This document shows, one piece after another, positions 43,544 through 51,879 of a stretch of DNA of 64,000 bases (position 1 is the stretch's first letter; each line of letters starts with the position of its first letter). The DNA comes from JACOMS01 sp051252005. GTDB taxonomy: Bacteria; Pseudomonadota; Alphaproteobacteria; Caulobacterales; Maricaulaceae. The stretch lies in NCBI GenBank assembly GCA_051252005.1, contig JBPOEZ010000003.1, forward strand, positions 124,001-188,000. The letters run 5' to 3'. Under the pieces are notes generated by a model. That model was not told the DNA's origin, did not search any database, and saw only the letters and a program-made list of their open reading frames with translations. The position numbers and the translations under genes are program-made.

Positions 43544-44287
43544 TTATTGATGTGGTTCAATGGGCGGAAGTGACATCCCGTAGGCAGCGTAGTCGCCAAG
43601 TCCTGAAGAACGGTAAGGTGCGTGAAAGTATCCGTTATCCCCCCACGCTGACCCCAAACTATTCTTTATTCTCCAAAGTCTCGACGTATTGTCGTATCCA
43701 GTGATGACAACCATGTGACTGTATTTCACGCCGTTAGGGTTCACCACAAAGGGATCACGACCTGTCCAGTTTATAAATGCATAATCAATATCCATTGCCG
43801 CCGCGACAGGCGATCCACTCGCCAGAGTATATTTGACTTGGTCATCACCGGAGCAAGGTAAAAAGACTGGCGCGTAAATGTCGCGAAGGATATCGCAATT
43901 ATCACTATCCCACGGAACACTCCCTTGGCTTGCCCGCGGGACATAGGAATCACTCAATTGCATGGAGACCGTTTCTGGATCAGCTCCGTTGTCACAGTGG
44001 ACACCAGAAGAACAATTGTGGATCCACGCGGCTCCCACATCATAAAGCTTATTTGTGATCGCCAGATGGTAGCTTTCTATCAGCGCTGCGAAAGAGAAAG
44101 CTGTGCAAGCGCCTGAGCAGGGCAATTGGCTTTTTACAGGCGAAATTCTGCCTTCATTCACGAGATTCACGGATGGGCGTGCTGACAATGGCAGAAACTT
44201 AAACTCTCTGCCTAAAAAGTCCCCGGGCTGGTAACGCGCAATGAAATCATTTTCGGGAGGTTTGAACTTTACGGGGTGATCTATCAT
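43544..44287 (-). CDS. Papain-like C1 cysteine peptidase
   Basis: The protein has 247 aa. The catalytic layout of clan CA is visible: Gln54 (oxyanion hole) and Cys61 in SPVKSQLPCSGACTAF, His191 in SHMVVITGYDN, and Asn209 in WRIKNSLGSAWGDNGYF. No signal peptide or propeptide is present, unlike most secreted papains. The ATG overlaps the stop of the upstream lipoprotein gene by 4 bp, so the two are made together. The substrate is unknown; cleavage of a surface or partner protein is possible. The pair is flanked by short direct repeats. Confidence 0.87.
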   Translation of the reverse strand: MIDHPVKFKPPENDFIARYQPGDFLGREFKFLPLSARPSVNLVNEGRISPVKSQLPCSGACTAFSFAALIESYHLAITNKLYDVGAAWIHNCSSGVHCDNGADPETVSMQLSDSYVPRASQGSVPWDSDNCDILRDIYAPVFLPCSGDDQVKYTLASGSPVAAAMDIDYAFINWTGRDPFVVNPNGVKYSHMVVITGYDNTSRLWRIKNSLGSAWGDNGYFHAPYRSSGLGDYAAYGMSLPPIEPHQ

Positions 44288-45732
44288 CCTCCCTCTAGCT
44301 CCGCGAGACGTGCCGCCGTTTCGAGCTGGGCAATACGTGCCTGATCAACCAAAGTATCAATTGTCAACATATCGATCAATTGCTGGCTTGCGGTAACATC
44401 TGGCGGGTTTAAAGTGGCAAGCGCCTCGCGACGTGCGACCTCGTCTTGCAATGCCTTAAGTTCTGCAGCTGCTTCTACCTCGCGAGCGGCCTCTAGTGCT
44501 TGCACTTCCGTTTTAATCGCATCCACTGCTGATGTCAGGGCGGCAATTGGTGCGCCAACCTGTTTGTAGCCGGCTTTTGTCAAATTGCCCTTTTTCGAAA
44601 ACTCAATGGTATATTCAAGACTCTCGAATGGGGCAGCAGAAACGACTAATTTATCTATGTAGCCAAGCTGAGCAACCTTGGCGCGATGGACGTGAATTTC
44701 AGACATAGCTACGGATGCAGGATATGGAAATGGTTTTGATGGATCTTTAATTTTCTCAAAGACCAACCGTCCCGGTTGCGGGGTGCGATAGGAAATTCCT
44801 TTGGCATTGATTGTTTTTTTGTCATCGAGATTGTCAATGCCATTTGCGTTGCTATCGGCTTCAAGCTTTACAAAGACATACATGCTCTGCTTTTGGGTCG
44901 TGGTTGGGCTATTGCCTGCCCACTTCTTCAGAGTTGCTTCGGGAAGAGCATAGGGGGTCTTGTTTTCCCGGTCAGAGCCTTTTAGCGGCCAGTAAATAGG
45001 TTTTGTAGTGTGAGATATTGGCTTTAGCAAATCGGCGACATGTGCAATTTGTGCTTGCACTGCTGCGTTTGCGTCCCTCACTTCTGTAAGCTTAGCTTTA
45101 ATATTTGGATCAAGGGCTGGGTCACTGGTATCAACTATGCCTTTGAATCCAGCTACCAGTTTGTTTAATTCAGTTTTACGTTTATTAAGCGCTGCTGTTC
45201 TTGTTTTAAGTTCAGCTAATCCTGCATTAGCATCAGCTACGGCTGCTGGAATGCCCGCAGCGACGTTACAAGCATAAACGGGTGTTAATCCGGTTCCGGC
45301 TGGTACCCCCAGCGCTGCGCCAGCTACTTTGATCGCAGTTAATAATGCTGGCCCCGCCTCATCTTTAACGCTGGCATTTACTGTTTTCAGTAAGCGCGTG
45401 TCTTCATAAAAAGTAACTTCGACACCTGCTGAATTAAACCATGTCGAAAGTGATTGCGGATCAATAACAAATCGCGCATCAGCATCTTCAATAGACCTAT
45501 CTTTAACCGCGAAAGATGTAACAATTTTCATTTCGGCAGCAATATTATTCGCTGGATCAGCCTTTATGCATTCTGCAACACGGCGCGTTATATTGAATTC
45601 GAATTGTGTTAGCGGCAAGACATGAACAAGTCCCGTTTGAGGACCGGCTTGGTATTCATAGGTGTTGAGTGTTGAGCTACATCCAATCAGAACAATTGTC
45701 GCTGGAATGCTAATTCGCTTAATTTGTTTCAT
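44284..45732 (-). CDS. Hypothetical lipoprotein coupled to the C1 peptidase
   Basis: The protein has 482 aa with signal MKQIKRISIPATIVLIGC (Cys18). The middle part contains heptad-like stretches (LAELKTRTAALNKRKTELN and the C-terminal ALEAAREVEAAAELKALQDE) that should form coiled coils. I recognise no domain. It is the first gene of a two-gene unit with the peptidase, and could be its anchor, inhibitor or substrate. Confidence 0.65.
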   Translation of the reverse strand: MKQIKRISIPATIVLIGCSSTLNTYEYQAGPQTGLVHVLPLTQFEFNITRRVAECIKADPANNIAAEMKIVTSFAVKDRSIEDADARFVIDPQSLSTWFNSAGVEVTFYEDTRLLKTVNASVKDEAGPALLTAIKVAGAALGVPAGTGLTPVYACNVAAGIPAAVADANAGLAELKTRTAALNKRKTELNKLVAGFKGIVDTSDPALDPNIKAKLTEVRDANAAVQAQIAHVADLLKPISHTTKPIYWPLKGSDRENKTPYALPEATLKKWAGNSPTTTQKQSMYVFVKLEADSNANGIDNLDDKKTINAKGISYRTPQPGRLVFEKIKDPSKPFPYPASVAMSEIHVHRAKVAQLGYIDKLVVSAAPFESLEYTIEFSKKGNLTKAGYKQVGAPIAALTSAVDAIKTEVQALEAAREVEAAAELKALQDEVARREALATLNPPDVTASQQLIDMLTIDTLVDQARIAQLETAARLAELEGG

Positions 45733-46138
45733 GCTGCGCCCCTAAATGTAGTTCCAACTAATTAGAAATAGCTCACCAAACTCGTTTTAGAGACGTTAGT
45801 ATTCCAAATAAGTACATCTTATGATAGAGCATTGCCTGCAATTCGTCTAGTATATTTTGTAGAGACTTTAATTATTGAGAGTCATAGGGAGGCCATATCA
45901 CATGCATTTGTTTTATAGATTTTCGTACTCTGGGATTAACTCAGCCAATCCCCTAGATTAATCAAAGTGAGAGGTTTTGCTAATGTCCGCTTTGAGGATC
46001 TTTTTCCGTTTTCAACATTCTCACACAATCCACTGGACTTTGTGCGCAAAGGAAGCGGTAGTGTGTTGCGGCCCAATGTGAGGGTCTTGTCTCGGTAGTA
46101 GCGGCCACGATGTGTGGGCGTCATTTACGGAGATTGAA
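45733..46138. other. 406-bp intergenic region between the lipoprotein and DUF3489 genes
   Basis: It contains the right copy of repeat S, and otherwise nothing recognised. It should hold the divergent promoters of the peptidase unit and of the recombinase operon. A short minus-strand frame at 45936-46124 has no ribosome site or family features. Confidence 0.5.
45979..46001 (+). repeat. Direct repeat S, right copy
   Basis: Second copy of GCTAATGTCCGC with TGAGGAT two bases on. It lies in the gap before the DUF3489 gene. Confidence 0.5.
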
Positions 46139-46387
46139 ATGGACATTCAAACACAAAAACCCGAAATTAAAGCACCGCGTACTGGAAGCAAACAAGCCAA
46201 GCTCGTTGTCATGCTCTCGCGCAAAAACGGCGTTACACTTGCGAAGGCCAGCGAGACTTTAGGATGGCTGCCGCATACCACCTCCGCAACCATGACAGGG
46301 CTGCGTGGGCGCGGCTATGAGATCACGCGGATTAAACGCGAGGGTAAAGATACGCTGTACGTCATCCATCCTGACGAGGCTGAGTAA
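46139..46387 (+). CDS. DUF3489 family protein
   Basis: The protein has 82 aa from the ATG at 46139 (GGAG upstream). The helix-turn-helix-like core GSKQAKLVVMLSRKNGVTLA, then GWLPHTTSATMTGLRGRGYE, is the DUF3489 signature. In alphaproteobacteria this gene is usually the first of a trio with DUF2924 and a large serine recombinase, as here. It probably binds DNA and controls the operon. Its stop overlaps the DUF2924 start (TAATG). Confidence 0.83.
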   Translation: MDIQTQKPEIKAPRTGSKQAKLVVMLSRKNGVTLAKASETLGWLPHTTSATMTGLRGRGYEITRIKREGKDTLYVIHPDEAE

Positions 46388-46887
46388 TGCGGCGGGCGAG
46401 CAAGATCGCATCAGAAGTCGCCGAGCTTGAAACACTGGACCGCGTTGCCCTCGCCGCGCAGTGGGAAGCTCTAATGAAACGTTCGCCGCCTAAGGCCTGT
46501 AGCCGTGTGTTTCTCCTCAGGGCTTTATCCTATGAACTGCAAAGTAAGCATGCTCCTGATCTCAGCAAGACGGACATGAGGGCACTCAAAGCAAGCTTGG
46601 GCAAAGTACCAAGCAGTGCCGTTGAGAATGACAGGGAAGAGGATGCTGCGACCACAACACCTAACGCCAAGACCAAGCCGAGACGCAAGGCCCCTGCCCG
46701 TCTGGCCCTTGTGCCGGGTGCCCGACTAGTGCGGGAATGGAACGGACAGGCCTATACGGTCTCGGTGATCAAAGAAGGTTTTGTCTATAAGGACAGAACT
46801 TGGAGCTCGCTGAGCGCTATCGCCAAGGATATCACGGGCGCACATTGGTCTGGGCCTCGCTTCTTTGGCTTGGATAAGGCAGCCTAA
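46387..46887 (+). CDS. DUF2924 family protein
   Basis: The protein has 166 aa. An N-terminal helical part (LAAQWEALMKRSPP, then FLLRALSYELQ) and a C-terminal LVREWNGQAYTVSVIKEGF, followed by SLSAIAKDITGAHWSGPRFF, match DUF2924. It lies between the DUF3489 and recombinase genes with one-base overlaps on both sides. Its role with the recombinase, possibly DNA binding or a directionality factor, is not established. Confidence 0.85.
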   Translation: MRRASKIASEVAELETLDRVALAAQWEALMKRSPPKACSRVFLLRALSYELQSKHAPDLSKTDMRALKASLGKVPSSAVENDREEDAATTTPNAKTKPRRKAPARLALVPGARLVREWNGQAYTVSVIKEGFVYKDRTWSSLSAIAKDITGAHWSGPRFFGLDKAA

Positions 46888-48581
46888 TGTCTTCCCAGCG
46901 CAAACGCTGCGCTGTTTACACCCGCAAATCAAGTGAGGAAGGTTTGCAGCAAGACTTCAACTCTCTGGATGCGCAGGCCGAGAGTTGCTCAGCTTATATT
47001 CTGTCTCAAGCGGGTGAAGGCTGGTCCAAGGTCGATAAGGTCTATTCTGATGGCGGTATATCTGGAGGCCATATGGATAGGCCCGGTTTGATTGCCTTGA
47101 TCGCGGATATCAAAGCGGGGCTGATTGATATCATCGTCGTTTACAAAGTTGACCGACTAACACGGTCACTGGCCGACTTTGCGCGGCTAGTAGATGTCTT
47201 TGATAAACATGACGTCTCGTTTGTGTCGATCACTCAAGCGTTCAATACAACGACCAGCATGGGACGGCTAACGCTGAATGTCCTGCTCTCCTTCGCCCAG
47301 TTCGAACGGGAAGTGACGGCGGAGCGTATCAGGGACAAGATCGCAGCCTCAAAGAAACGGGGGCAATGGATGGGCGGCCTTCCACCTCTTGGATATGATA
47401 ATATTAACAAGAAGCTGGTGGCAAATTCTGATGAAGCAAACACAGTCCAGCATATCATGACGCGGTATGTAGAGCTTAAGTCTGTCACAAAGCTCAAGCA
47501 TGAACTTGACCTTGATGGTTATCTTACCAAAACCCGCATAACAAGGAAGCAGTCTCAGACAGGCGGCAAGCCCTTTAGCCGCGGCCACCTCTACAAGCTC
47601 CTTTGCAATCCCGTTTACATCGGCAAGACCACACATAAAGGCGTGGTCTTTGACGGACAGCATGATCCTATCGTTGATCAGGAATTATGGAATTCGGTAC
47701 AAGCAGGGCTCAAAGCAAATGCTCCTAAGCGAAGGCGTTCCATTAACATCGCATCGAATAGTCTTCTCACAGGGATGATCTTTGAAGATAGCGGAGACCG
47801 CCTTTCTCCCGTGCATTCTAGAAAGCCCAATGGAAGGCGTTACCGCTATTACATCTCGGCGCGATTATCAAAAGGCGAAATGGATGACGGGACGGCCTTG
47901 AGGCTTCCGGCCAAACAGATTGAGGGTCAGGTGTTTAGGCGTCTGACAGACCTATTAAGCAATACAGGCCAATTGATGGGTATGGTAGACGGCTCACACC
48001 TGACACCCCAACAGGTTTCAAAGGTAGAGCAGCATGCAAGCGAGCTAGCCGCGCGCCTCACATCAAACTGCGTTGAAACGCAGAGAACCCTACTGATTGA
48101 TATCATTCAACGGATTACCATCTCGCCCAAGGACCTTATGTTGGAGCTTCGGAGGGACGCATTATTTCCAGATGGCATTTGCTCCCAAAAAGTCAAACTC
48201 GAAAACGACGCCATTACGCTCGCCTATCCGCTACAGATGAAGCGGCGCGGCATTGAGACTAAACTCATCATTGGCGGCGTGGCGTTAGGGCAGCCAGACC
48301 CCGAACTTATCAAACTTATTGCCAAGGCCAGAAACTGGTATGGTGGCCTTAAGACGGGACGCTTCAAATCTATCAAAGACATCGCAGCAATTGAAAAAAT
48401 GGATGACGGTGATGTCAGCAGAACCTTATCCCTCGCCTTTCTTGCCCCCTCGATCATTCATGACATCATTGCTGGTAATCATGCTATAAATCTCACGCCA
48501 AGAGACTTAAGCCGCAAAGCTAATAGGCTTCCATTAGATTGGGCGCAGCAGCGCAGCTTTCTAGGCATGAAAGCTACCTAA
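46887..48581 (+). CDS. Large serine recombinase
   Basis: The protein has 564 aa. The resolvase/invertase domain has the catalytic Ser15 in VYTRKSSEEG, and the family motifs DRPGLIALIADIKAG, YKVDRLTRSLADFARLVDVF and ISITQAFNTTTSMGRL-like segment follow. A recombinase domain (about 165-290) and a zinc-ribbon-like region without clear Cys pairs come next, then a helical C-terminus. Such enzymes integrate and excise islands at short att sites. The 605 bp after it, full of CAGGGAA repeats, are the natural place to look for its target. Confidence 0.92.
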   Translation: MSSQRKRCAVYTRKSSEEGLQQDFNSLDAQAESCSAYILSQAGEGWSKVDKVYSDGGISGGHMDRPGLIALIADIKAGLIDIIVVYKVDRLTRSLADFARLVDVFDKHDVSFVSITQAFNTTTSMGRLTLNVLLSFAQFEREVTAERIRDKIAASKKRGQWMGGLPPLGYDNINKKLVANSDEANTVQHIMTRYVELKSVTKLKHELDLDGYLTKTRITRKQSQTGGKPFSRGHLYKLLCNPVYIGKTTHKGVVFDGQHDPIVDQELWNSVQAGLKANAPKRRRSINIASNSLLTGMIFEDSGDRLSPVHSRKPNGRRYRYYISARLSKGEMDDGTALRLPAKQIEGQVFRRLTDLLSNTGQLMGMVDGSHLTPQQVSKVEQHASELAARLTSNCVETQRTLLIDIIQRITISPKDLMLELRRDALFPDGICSQKVKLENDAITLAYPLQMKRRGIETKLIIGGVALGQPDPELIKLIAKARNWYGGLKTGRFKSIKDIAAIEKMDDGDVSRTLSLAFLAPSIIHDIIAGNHAINLTPRDLSRKANRLPLDWAQQRSFLGMKAT

Positions 48582-48849
48582 GCTAACAACTCCCCCAACA
48601 CTTACATCATTGCAACATGCAGACTGCATCAGGCCGCAAACATCTTGGACGCTAAATTTGGGATCTGAGACGCTCTCGGAAATAGGGCTAATTATCGGGC
48701 ATTTTCCGTCTCATTTCGCGTCTCTACTCTGCATATATCCGGCTAAACCCCCGTTACTAGGGGACTTTCTCAGTCAGGACGTATCGGCGGTGAAAAGCGC
48801 AGCGTGCGTGGTAGTGGACGCAGTCCGCAGATAGCCCGTCTCACGCCCA

Positions 48850-49020
48850 AATTCCCTGCTTTACAGGGAATTAACAGGGAATATATTTGTTTTTCACCAT
48901 AAATTCCGAATTCACCCCCTGCAAGCCACTGAAAACGCTATGAAATTTGGAGGTTTCCCTGCCTAAATTAACAGGGAATTTTATTTTGCAAGCAGGGAAA
49001 GCTGATCGGGCGGCAGGGAA
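48850..49020. repeat. CAGGGAA repeat field
   Basis: Copies lie at 48852-48858 (inverted), 48864-48870, 48875-48881, 48955-48961 (inverted), 48972-48978, 48993-48999 and 49014-49020. The first two form a hairpin, AATTCCCTG (48850-48858) with CAGGGAATT (48864-48872), with a 5-nt loop. Seven copies of a 7-mer in 170 bp are far more than chance. Confidence 0.75.
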
Positions 49021-49080
49021 TTACAAATTGGAAACAGGGTATATTAAAAACGCATAAGCCGCTGACATGGGAGTCCTAAA

Positions 49081-49110
49081 CCGCCCAAAATAAGCCGCTG
49101 GTAATGTTTG
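49081..49110 (-). repeat. Dispersed repeat R, copy 3 (inverted)
   Basis: The minus strand reads CAAACATTACCAGCGGCT followed by TATTTTGGGCGG, identical to copy 1 for 18 bases. It lies between the CAGGGAA field and the copper island. Confidence 0.6.
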
Positions 49111-49186
49111 TGAATACGGCAGAATTCGTCCAAAATAAGCCACTCATTTTATCTCCTACCAAACCCTGCGGACCTCAACTTGGTGG

Positions 49187-49966
49187 TTAAATTGCTTTCG
49201 CAATCATCCATATCCCCATGCCAATCATGGCTAGGTTTTCGGTGAGTGATACAAAGCCCAGCGGTACATTCGCCCCGCCGCCAACACAGGCGCATTTTAG
49301 ATCACGCTTATCGACATAGACCGCTTTAATAACTGAGATCGCGCCAATCGTCCCAATGAACAAAGCAATAGGCGCGGCTATCAACCCAAATATTCCGCCT
49401 GCAACCATCAGGATTGCGGCCAGCGCTTCTGCAAACGGATAGACATAGGAATAACGCACAACCCGCCGCGCTAAAATATCATAGCCGACAAACATATTTG
49501 AGAAGGTTTCCAAATCTCGTAATTTGAGCATGGCCAGCATGCCCATTGAGAAGGCAATAAACCATTCCAGTGCTCGCAGATTGAGTACATCGCCTGATGT
49601 CGCCCAATTGGCCGCAATCGCGAGCAGTGCGGAGATATAGAAGACGACTAAAACAGGCGTGTAAGTCTTCTTATCCGGGTCTTTCACCTTATACCCGAAG
49701 TTCTCTCGCAGAGCATCAAAGCCGCCGATACGGTCACCGTCGATGAAAGTTTGCGGCGTGGTCTTTACATCATGCTTTTCTTTAAAGGCATCCGTGTCGA
49801 CGCGGTTTGTCAGCCAATTATCCTCAACCTCAAACCCTTTGCGTTTGAGAAGGTCCACAGTCTTGATACCAAAGGGACAGATATGTTTATCCGTCACCAT
49901 GCGGTAGACAACGGCCTTTTTACCTTGAGACGTCTCTTTCACGGCAAGTTTGTCTGAAATACTCAT
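49187..49966 (-). CDS. Glutaredoxin-MauE/DoxX-like membrane fusion protein
   Basis: The protein has 259 aa, GGAAGGAG upstream. Residues 15-95 form a glutaredoxin-like domain: the active site is HICPFGIK (one Cys, C-P-F-G) and VKTTPQTFIDGDRIGG is the cis-Pro glutathione-binding loop. Residues 100-259 have four to five membrane helices of the MauE/DoxX type, with CACVGG in a loop. MauE proteins help disulfide or redox maturation of periplasmic proteins. It follows the Cys-rich peptide by 22 bp and is part of the copper island, so repair of thiols or delivery of reductant during copper stress is likely. Confidence 0.82.
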   Translation of the reverse strand: MSISDKLAVKETSQGKKAVVYRMVTDKHICPFGIKTVDLLKRKGFEVEDNWLTNRVDTDAFKEKHDVKTTPQTFIDGDRIGGFDALRENFGYKVKDPDKKTYTPVLVVFYISALLAIAANWATSGDVLNLRALEWFIAFSMGMLAMLKLRDLETFSNMFVGYDILARRVVRYSYVYPFAEALAAILMVAGGIFGLIAAPIALFIGTIGAISVIKAVYVDKRDLKCACVGGGANVPLGFVSLTENLAMIGMGIWMIAKAI

Positions 49967-49988
49967 AACTGTCTCCTTCCAGTTTGAA

Positions 49989-50138
49989 TTATGCTTTAGC
50001 GGAACAACAACATTCGCTTTTTGGCTTAGTTAAAGGATCTACCTTTGGCTTGCTCGAAGGTGCATTATTATGGGTAGCGTTCGATTTTTGGTTGCAACAG
50101 GCTGATTGCGAGGGAGCCGTTATGTGAGTGCAGGGCAT
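49989..50138 (-). CDS. 49-aa Cys-rich peptide, candidate metal-binding protein
   Basis: An ATG at 50138 has AGGAAAGG 6 nt upstream, a strong ribosome site. The 49-aa product starts MPCTHITAPSQSACCNQ and ends SECCCSAKA, with Cys at 3, 14, 15, 43, 44 and 45 and His at 5 and 23. The middle is polar and Lys/Pro-rich. It has no signal peptide, so it is probably cytosolic. It is the first gene after the CsoR-type palindrome and is followed by the glutaredoxin-MauE fusion. Six Cys in 49 residues fit a metallothionein-like Cu(I) or thiol chaperone; I do not recognise a family. Confidence 0.68.
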   Translation of the reverse strand: MPCTHITAPSQSACCNQKSNATHNNAPSSKPKVDPLTKPKSECCCSAKA

Positions 50139-50178
50139 GAAAAACCTTTCCTATGGATTGCATTTCCATATACATATA

Positions 50179-50195
50179 ATACCTATAGGGGGTAT
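50179..50195. promoter_or_regulatory. CsoR-type operator 1
   Basis: ATACCTATAGGGGGTAT lies 41 bp upstream of the Cys-rich peptide start. G/C runs flanking a TAT core are typical of CsoR/RcnR-family operators, and a related 17-bp site lies at 51828-51844. Confidence 0.6.
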
Positions 50196-50276
50196 ATTAA
50201 AGAGGCGGTATCATTTTTCTCTTATGCGGTGATCCAGCTAGCTTTCGGCAGTCATCTTGCCCAGCACTAGATAGCC

Positions 50277-51122
50277 CTAATGGTGATGGCCTCCGGGCCC
50301 CGTAAGGGTGGTTGCCAATAAGATACAGACGAGAACGAGTATAAATAAAGCGGCTTCAAGGCTTAATGATTTACGCAGCGCCGCACGTCCAAGCGATGGC
50401 GATTGCGTTAGGAGACCTGCAATTCGAAATTTATTATAAGCGCCCACACCCAATATCAACAAAGCCGAAATGAACTTGCCCATTAACAGGCGGCCATAAA
50501 GCGTTGAGCTTAAATTGAGTAAATTACCGTTTAGCCGCCATAGCAAATAGAGCCCGGACACAAATAGAAGCGGCACAGCCCAAACGGCAAAAAAACTAAA
50601 CCGATCCGCCCTCGCGATTATGTCATTATCCGATGTCGCAGTTGAGGGCCAAAGACTGATCGGAGCCCATATCCAAAACCCCGCAATAAGACTATGAGGG
50701 ACCACCCAGAGCGGAAGCAACGGCATGTTTTCGGCGCCTTGCGTATGCCCTGATGCCGCAAAACCTGCGCTCAATACGATTATCGAAAAAGCCGCCGCTA
50801 TTTTTCTCAAAGCGTTCGCGTTTATGAAGCTGGAGAGAATGGCTAAACCCGCGCCGCCCATGAACACCAAAAACTGAGTCCCATTGGACTGCCAGACCCA
50901 GCCGAAAGTCTCTGGGTTAAAGGCCGGCGAAAGTGAGCCTGCTAATTGCGCATTGGCAATGATCAGCTTTGAGATGGCTCCTATAATGAGAACCGCGACA
51001 AATACACGAAGACCCTTCAGTTTTTGCTGAATGCCGAGACAAAAATGCGACAAGATGCCGATTGTGACTAAAGCTGCAATATAGAGCGTTAGTTTTACAA
51101 TCAGGGCTAAAGCGGTCAGCAT
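50277..51122 (-). CDS. copD: CopD-family copper transport protein
   Basis: An inner-membrane protein of 281 aa with eight or so helices. It has the CopD/PcoD arrangement, with WVVPHSLIAGFWIWAPISL in the middle and GRLLMGKFISALLILGVGAYN near the end, and the C-terminus is GPGGHHH, probably a metal-binding tail. CopD acts with CopC in copper uptake or transfer across the inner membrane. The CopC gene is 8 bp upstream. Confidence 0.88.
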   Translation of the reverse strand: MLTALALIVKLTLYIAALVTIGILSHFCLGIQQKLKGLRVFVAVLIIGAISKLIIANAQLAGSLSPAFNPETFGWVWQSNGTQFLVFMGGAGLAILSSFINANALRKIAAAFSIIVLSAGFAASGHTQGAENMPLLPLWVVPHSLIAGFWIWAPISLWPSTATSDNDIIARADRFSFFAVWAVPLLFVSGLYLLWRLNGNLLNLSSTLYGRLLMGKFISALLILGVGAYNKFRIAGLLTQSPSLGRAALRKSLSLEAALFILVLVCILLATTLTGPGGHHH

Positions 51123-51130
51123 AGAGACGC

Positions 51131-51490
51131 TTATTGAACTGTGAAGCTCAGGCCGCCTTTGACGATATGCCCGTCCTTAGAAATGGCTCTCCACGTCATT
51201 TCGTATAGTCCGCTTTGAAACTTGGGCATGGGAATAGAGAATTTTTCTTCCCTGGATTTAGGCGGTGTGAAATCAACTGCAATGTCTTTTCCCTCGCTAT
51301 CTTTGAGAGAAAATGTCGCCAGTCCTACCTTTTGCGCGAACACCAGATCAAAGACTGCCGGCATCGTTTGATAAACGCCGCCGTCTTCTAATGTGGCGGA
51401 TTGGACCTTAGTATGAGCCATAGCTGTAGGAGCCAGCAAAGACGCCATGAGAAAAGCCCCAAGCGTCAATTTTAAAAACGACCTTATCAT
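51131..51490 (-). CDS. copC: CopC periplasmic copper-binding protein
   Basis: The protein has 119 aa with a signal peptide cleaved after APTAMA, so His26 (HTKVQS) becomes the mature N-terminus. Together with Asp106 and His108 in KDGHIVKG it forms the Cu(II) histidine-brace site of CopC. There is no Met-rich Cu(I) loop of the PcoC type. It sits between csoR and copD with gaps of 11 and 8 bp. Confidence 0.92.
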   Translation of the reverse strand: MIRSFLKLTLGAFLMASLLAPTAMAHTKVQSATLEDGGVYQTMPAVFDLVFAQKVGLATFSLKDSEGKDIAVDFTPPKSREEKFSIPMPKFQSGLYEMTWRAISKDGHIVKGGLSFTVQ

Positions 51491-51501
51491 CTGCTTATCC
51501 T

Positions 51502-51774
51502 TCAGCGTTTCAATTTATCAAAAAGGTCTACGAGTTCAGCGACTTTTTCGCGCTGAGCCGTCTCGTCACCGGACTGGATGGCTGCATTCACGCAACCCGC
51601 GGCATGTTCTTTGAGGATTTCGCTCTCCGCCCGCGCCATAGCGGATTTTACCGCCTGCATCTGGGTTAAGATATCAATGCAGTAGCGTTCATCTTCCAGC
51701 ATTTTGATAATACCGCGCACTTGGCCCTCAATTCTTTTGAGGCGGTTAATTGTCTTAGGTGAGTGTACAGACAT
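51502..51774 (-). CDS. csoR: CsoR-family copper-sensing repressor
   Basis: The protein has 90 aa. The fingerprint is Cys32 in RYCIDILTQ, His57 and Cys61 in KEHAAGCV, the C-H-C Cu(I) site of CsoR; formaldehyde- and nickel-sensing relatives differ there. The N-terminal helices include RLKRIEGQVRGI. It leads the csoR-copC-copD unit. The palindromes at 51828-51844 and 50179-50195 are its likely targets; copper binding would release them. Confidence 0.92.
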   Translation of the reverse strand: MSVHSPKTINRLKRIEGQVRGIIKMLEDERYCIDILTQMQAVKSAMARAESEILKEHAAGCVNAAIQSGDETAQREKVAELVDLFDKLKR

Positions 51775-51827
51775 TTTTTCTCTTACATTAGATAGACACG
51801 AAAGCGTGACGCCTTTTGGGCGATAGC

Positions 51828-51844
51828 ATGCCCCATAGGGGTAT
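51828..51844. promoter_or_regulatory. CsoR-type operator 2 in the divergent promoter
   Basis: ATGCCCCATAGGGGTAT is a near-perfect palindrome (CCCC-ATA-GGGG) 54 bp upstream of csoR and 36 bp upstream of the Cys-rich periplasmic protein. It could control both divergent units. Confidence 0.65.
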
Positions 51845-51879
51845 TTACTTTCTTAATCCTTTTGAGCTATGATGCAAGT

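Larger units (their letters stand above)
48582..49186. other. 605-bp gene-free region after the recombinase
   Basis: It has no gene. It contains seven copies of CAGGGAA or its complement between 48852 and 49020, the inverted copy of repeat R at 49081-49110, and a partial echo of it (CCAAAATAAGCCACT) at about 49129. It may hold the right attachment site of the recombinase island. Confidence 0.6.

Noticed and set aside
45936..46124. 62-aa minus-strand frame before the DUF3489 gene
   Set aside because: No ribosome site and it covers the promoter region of the recombinase operon.
48842..49020. CRISPR array in the CAGGGAA repeat field
   Set aside because: Unit is only 7 bp, spacing is irregular and orientations are mixed; no cas gene is present.
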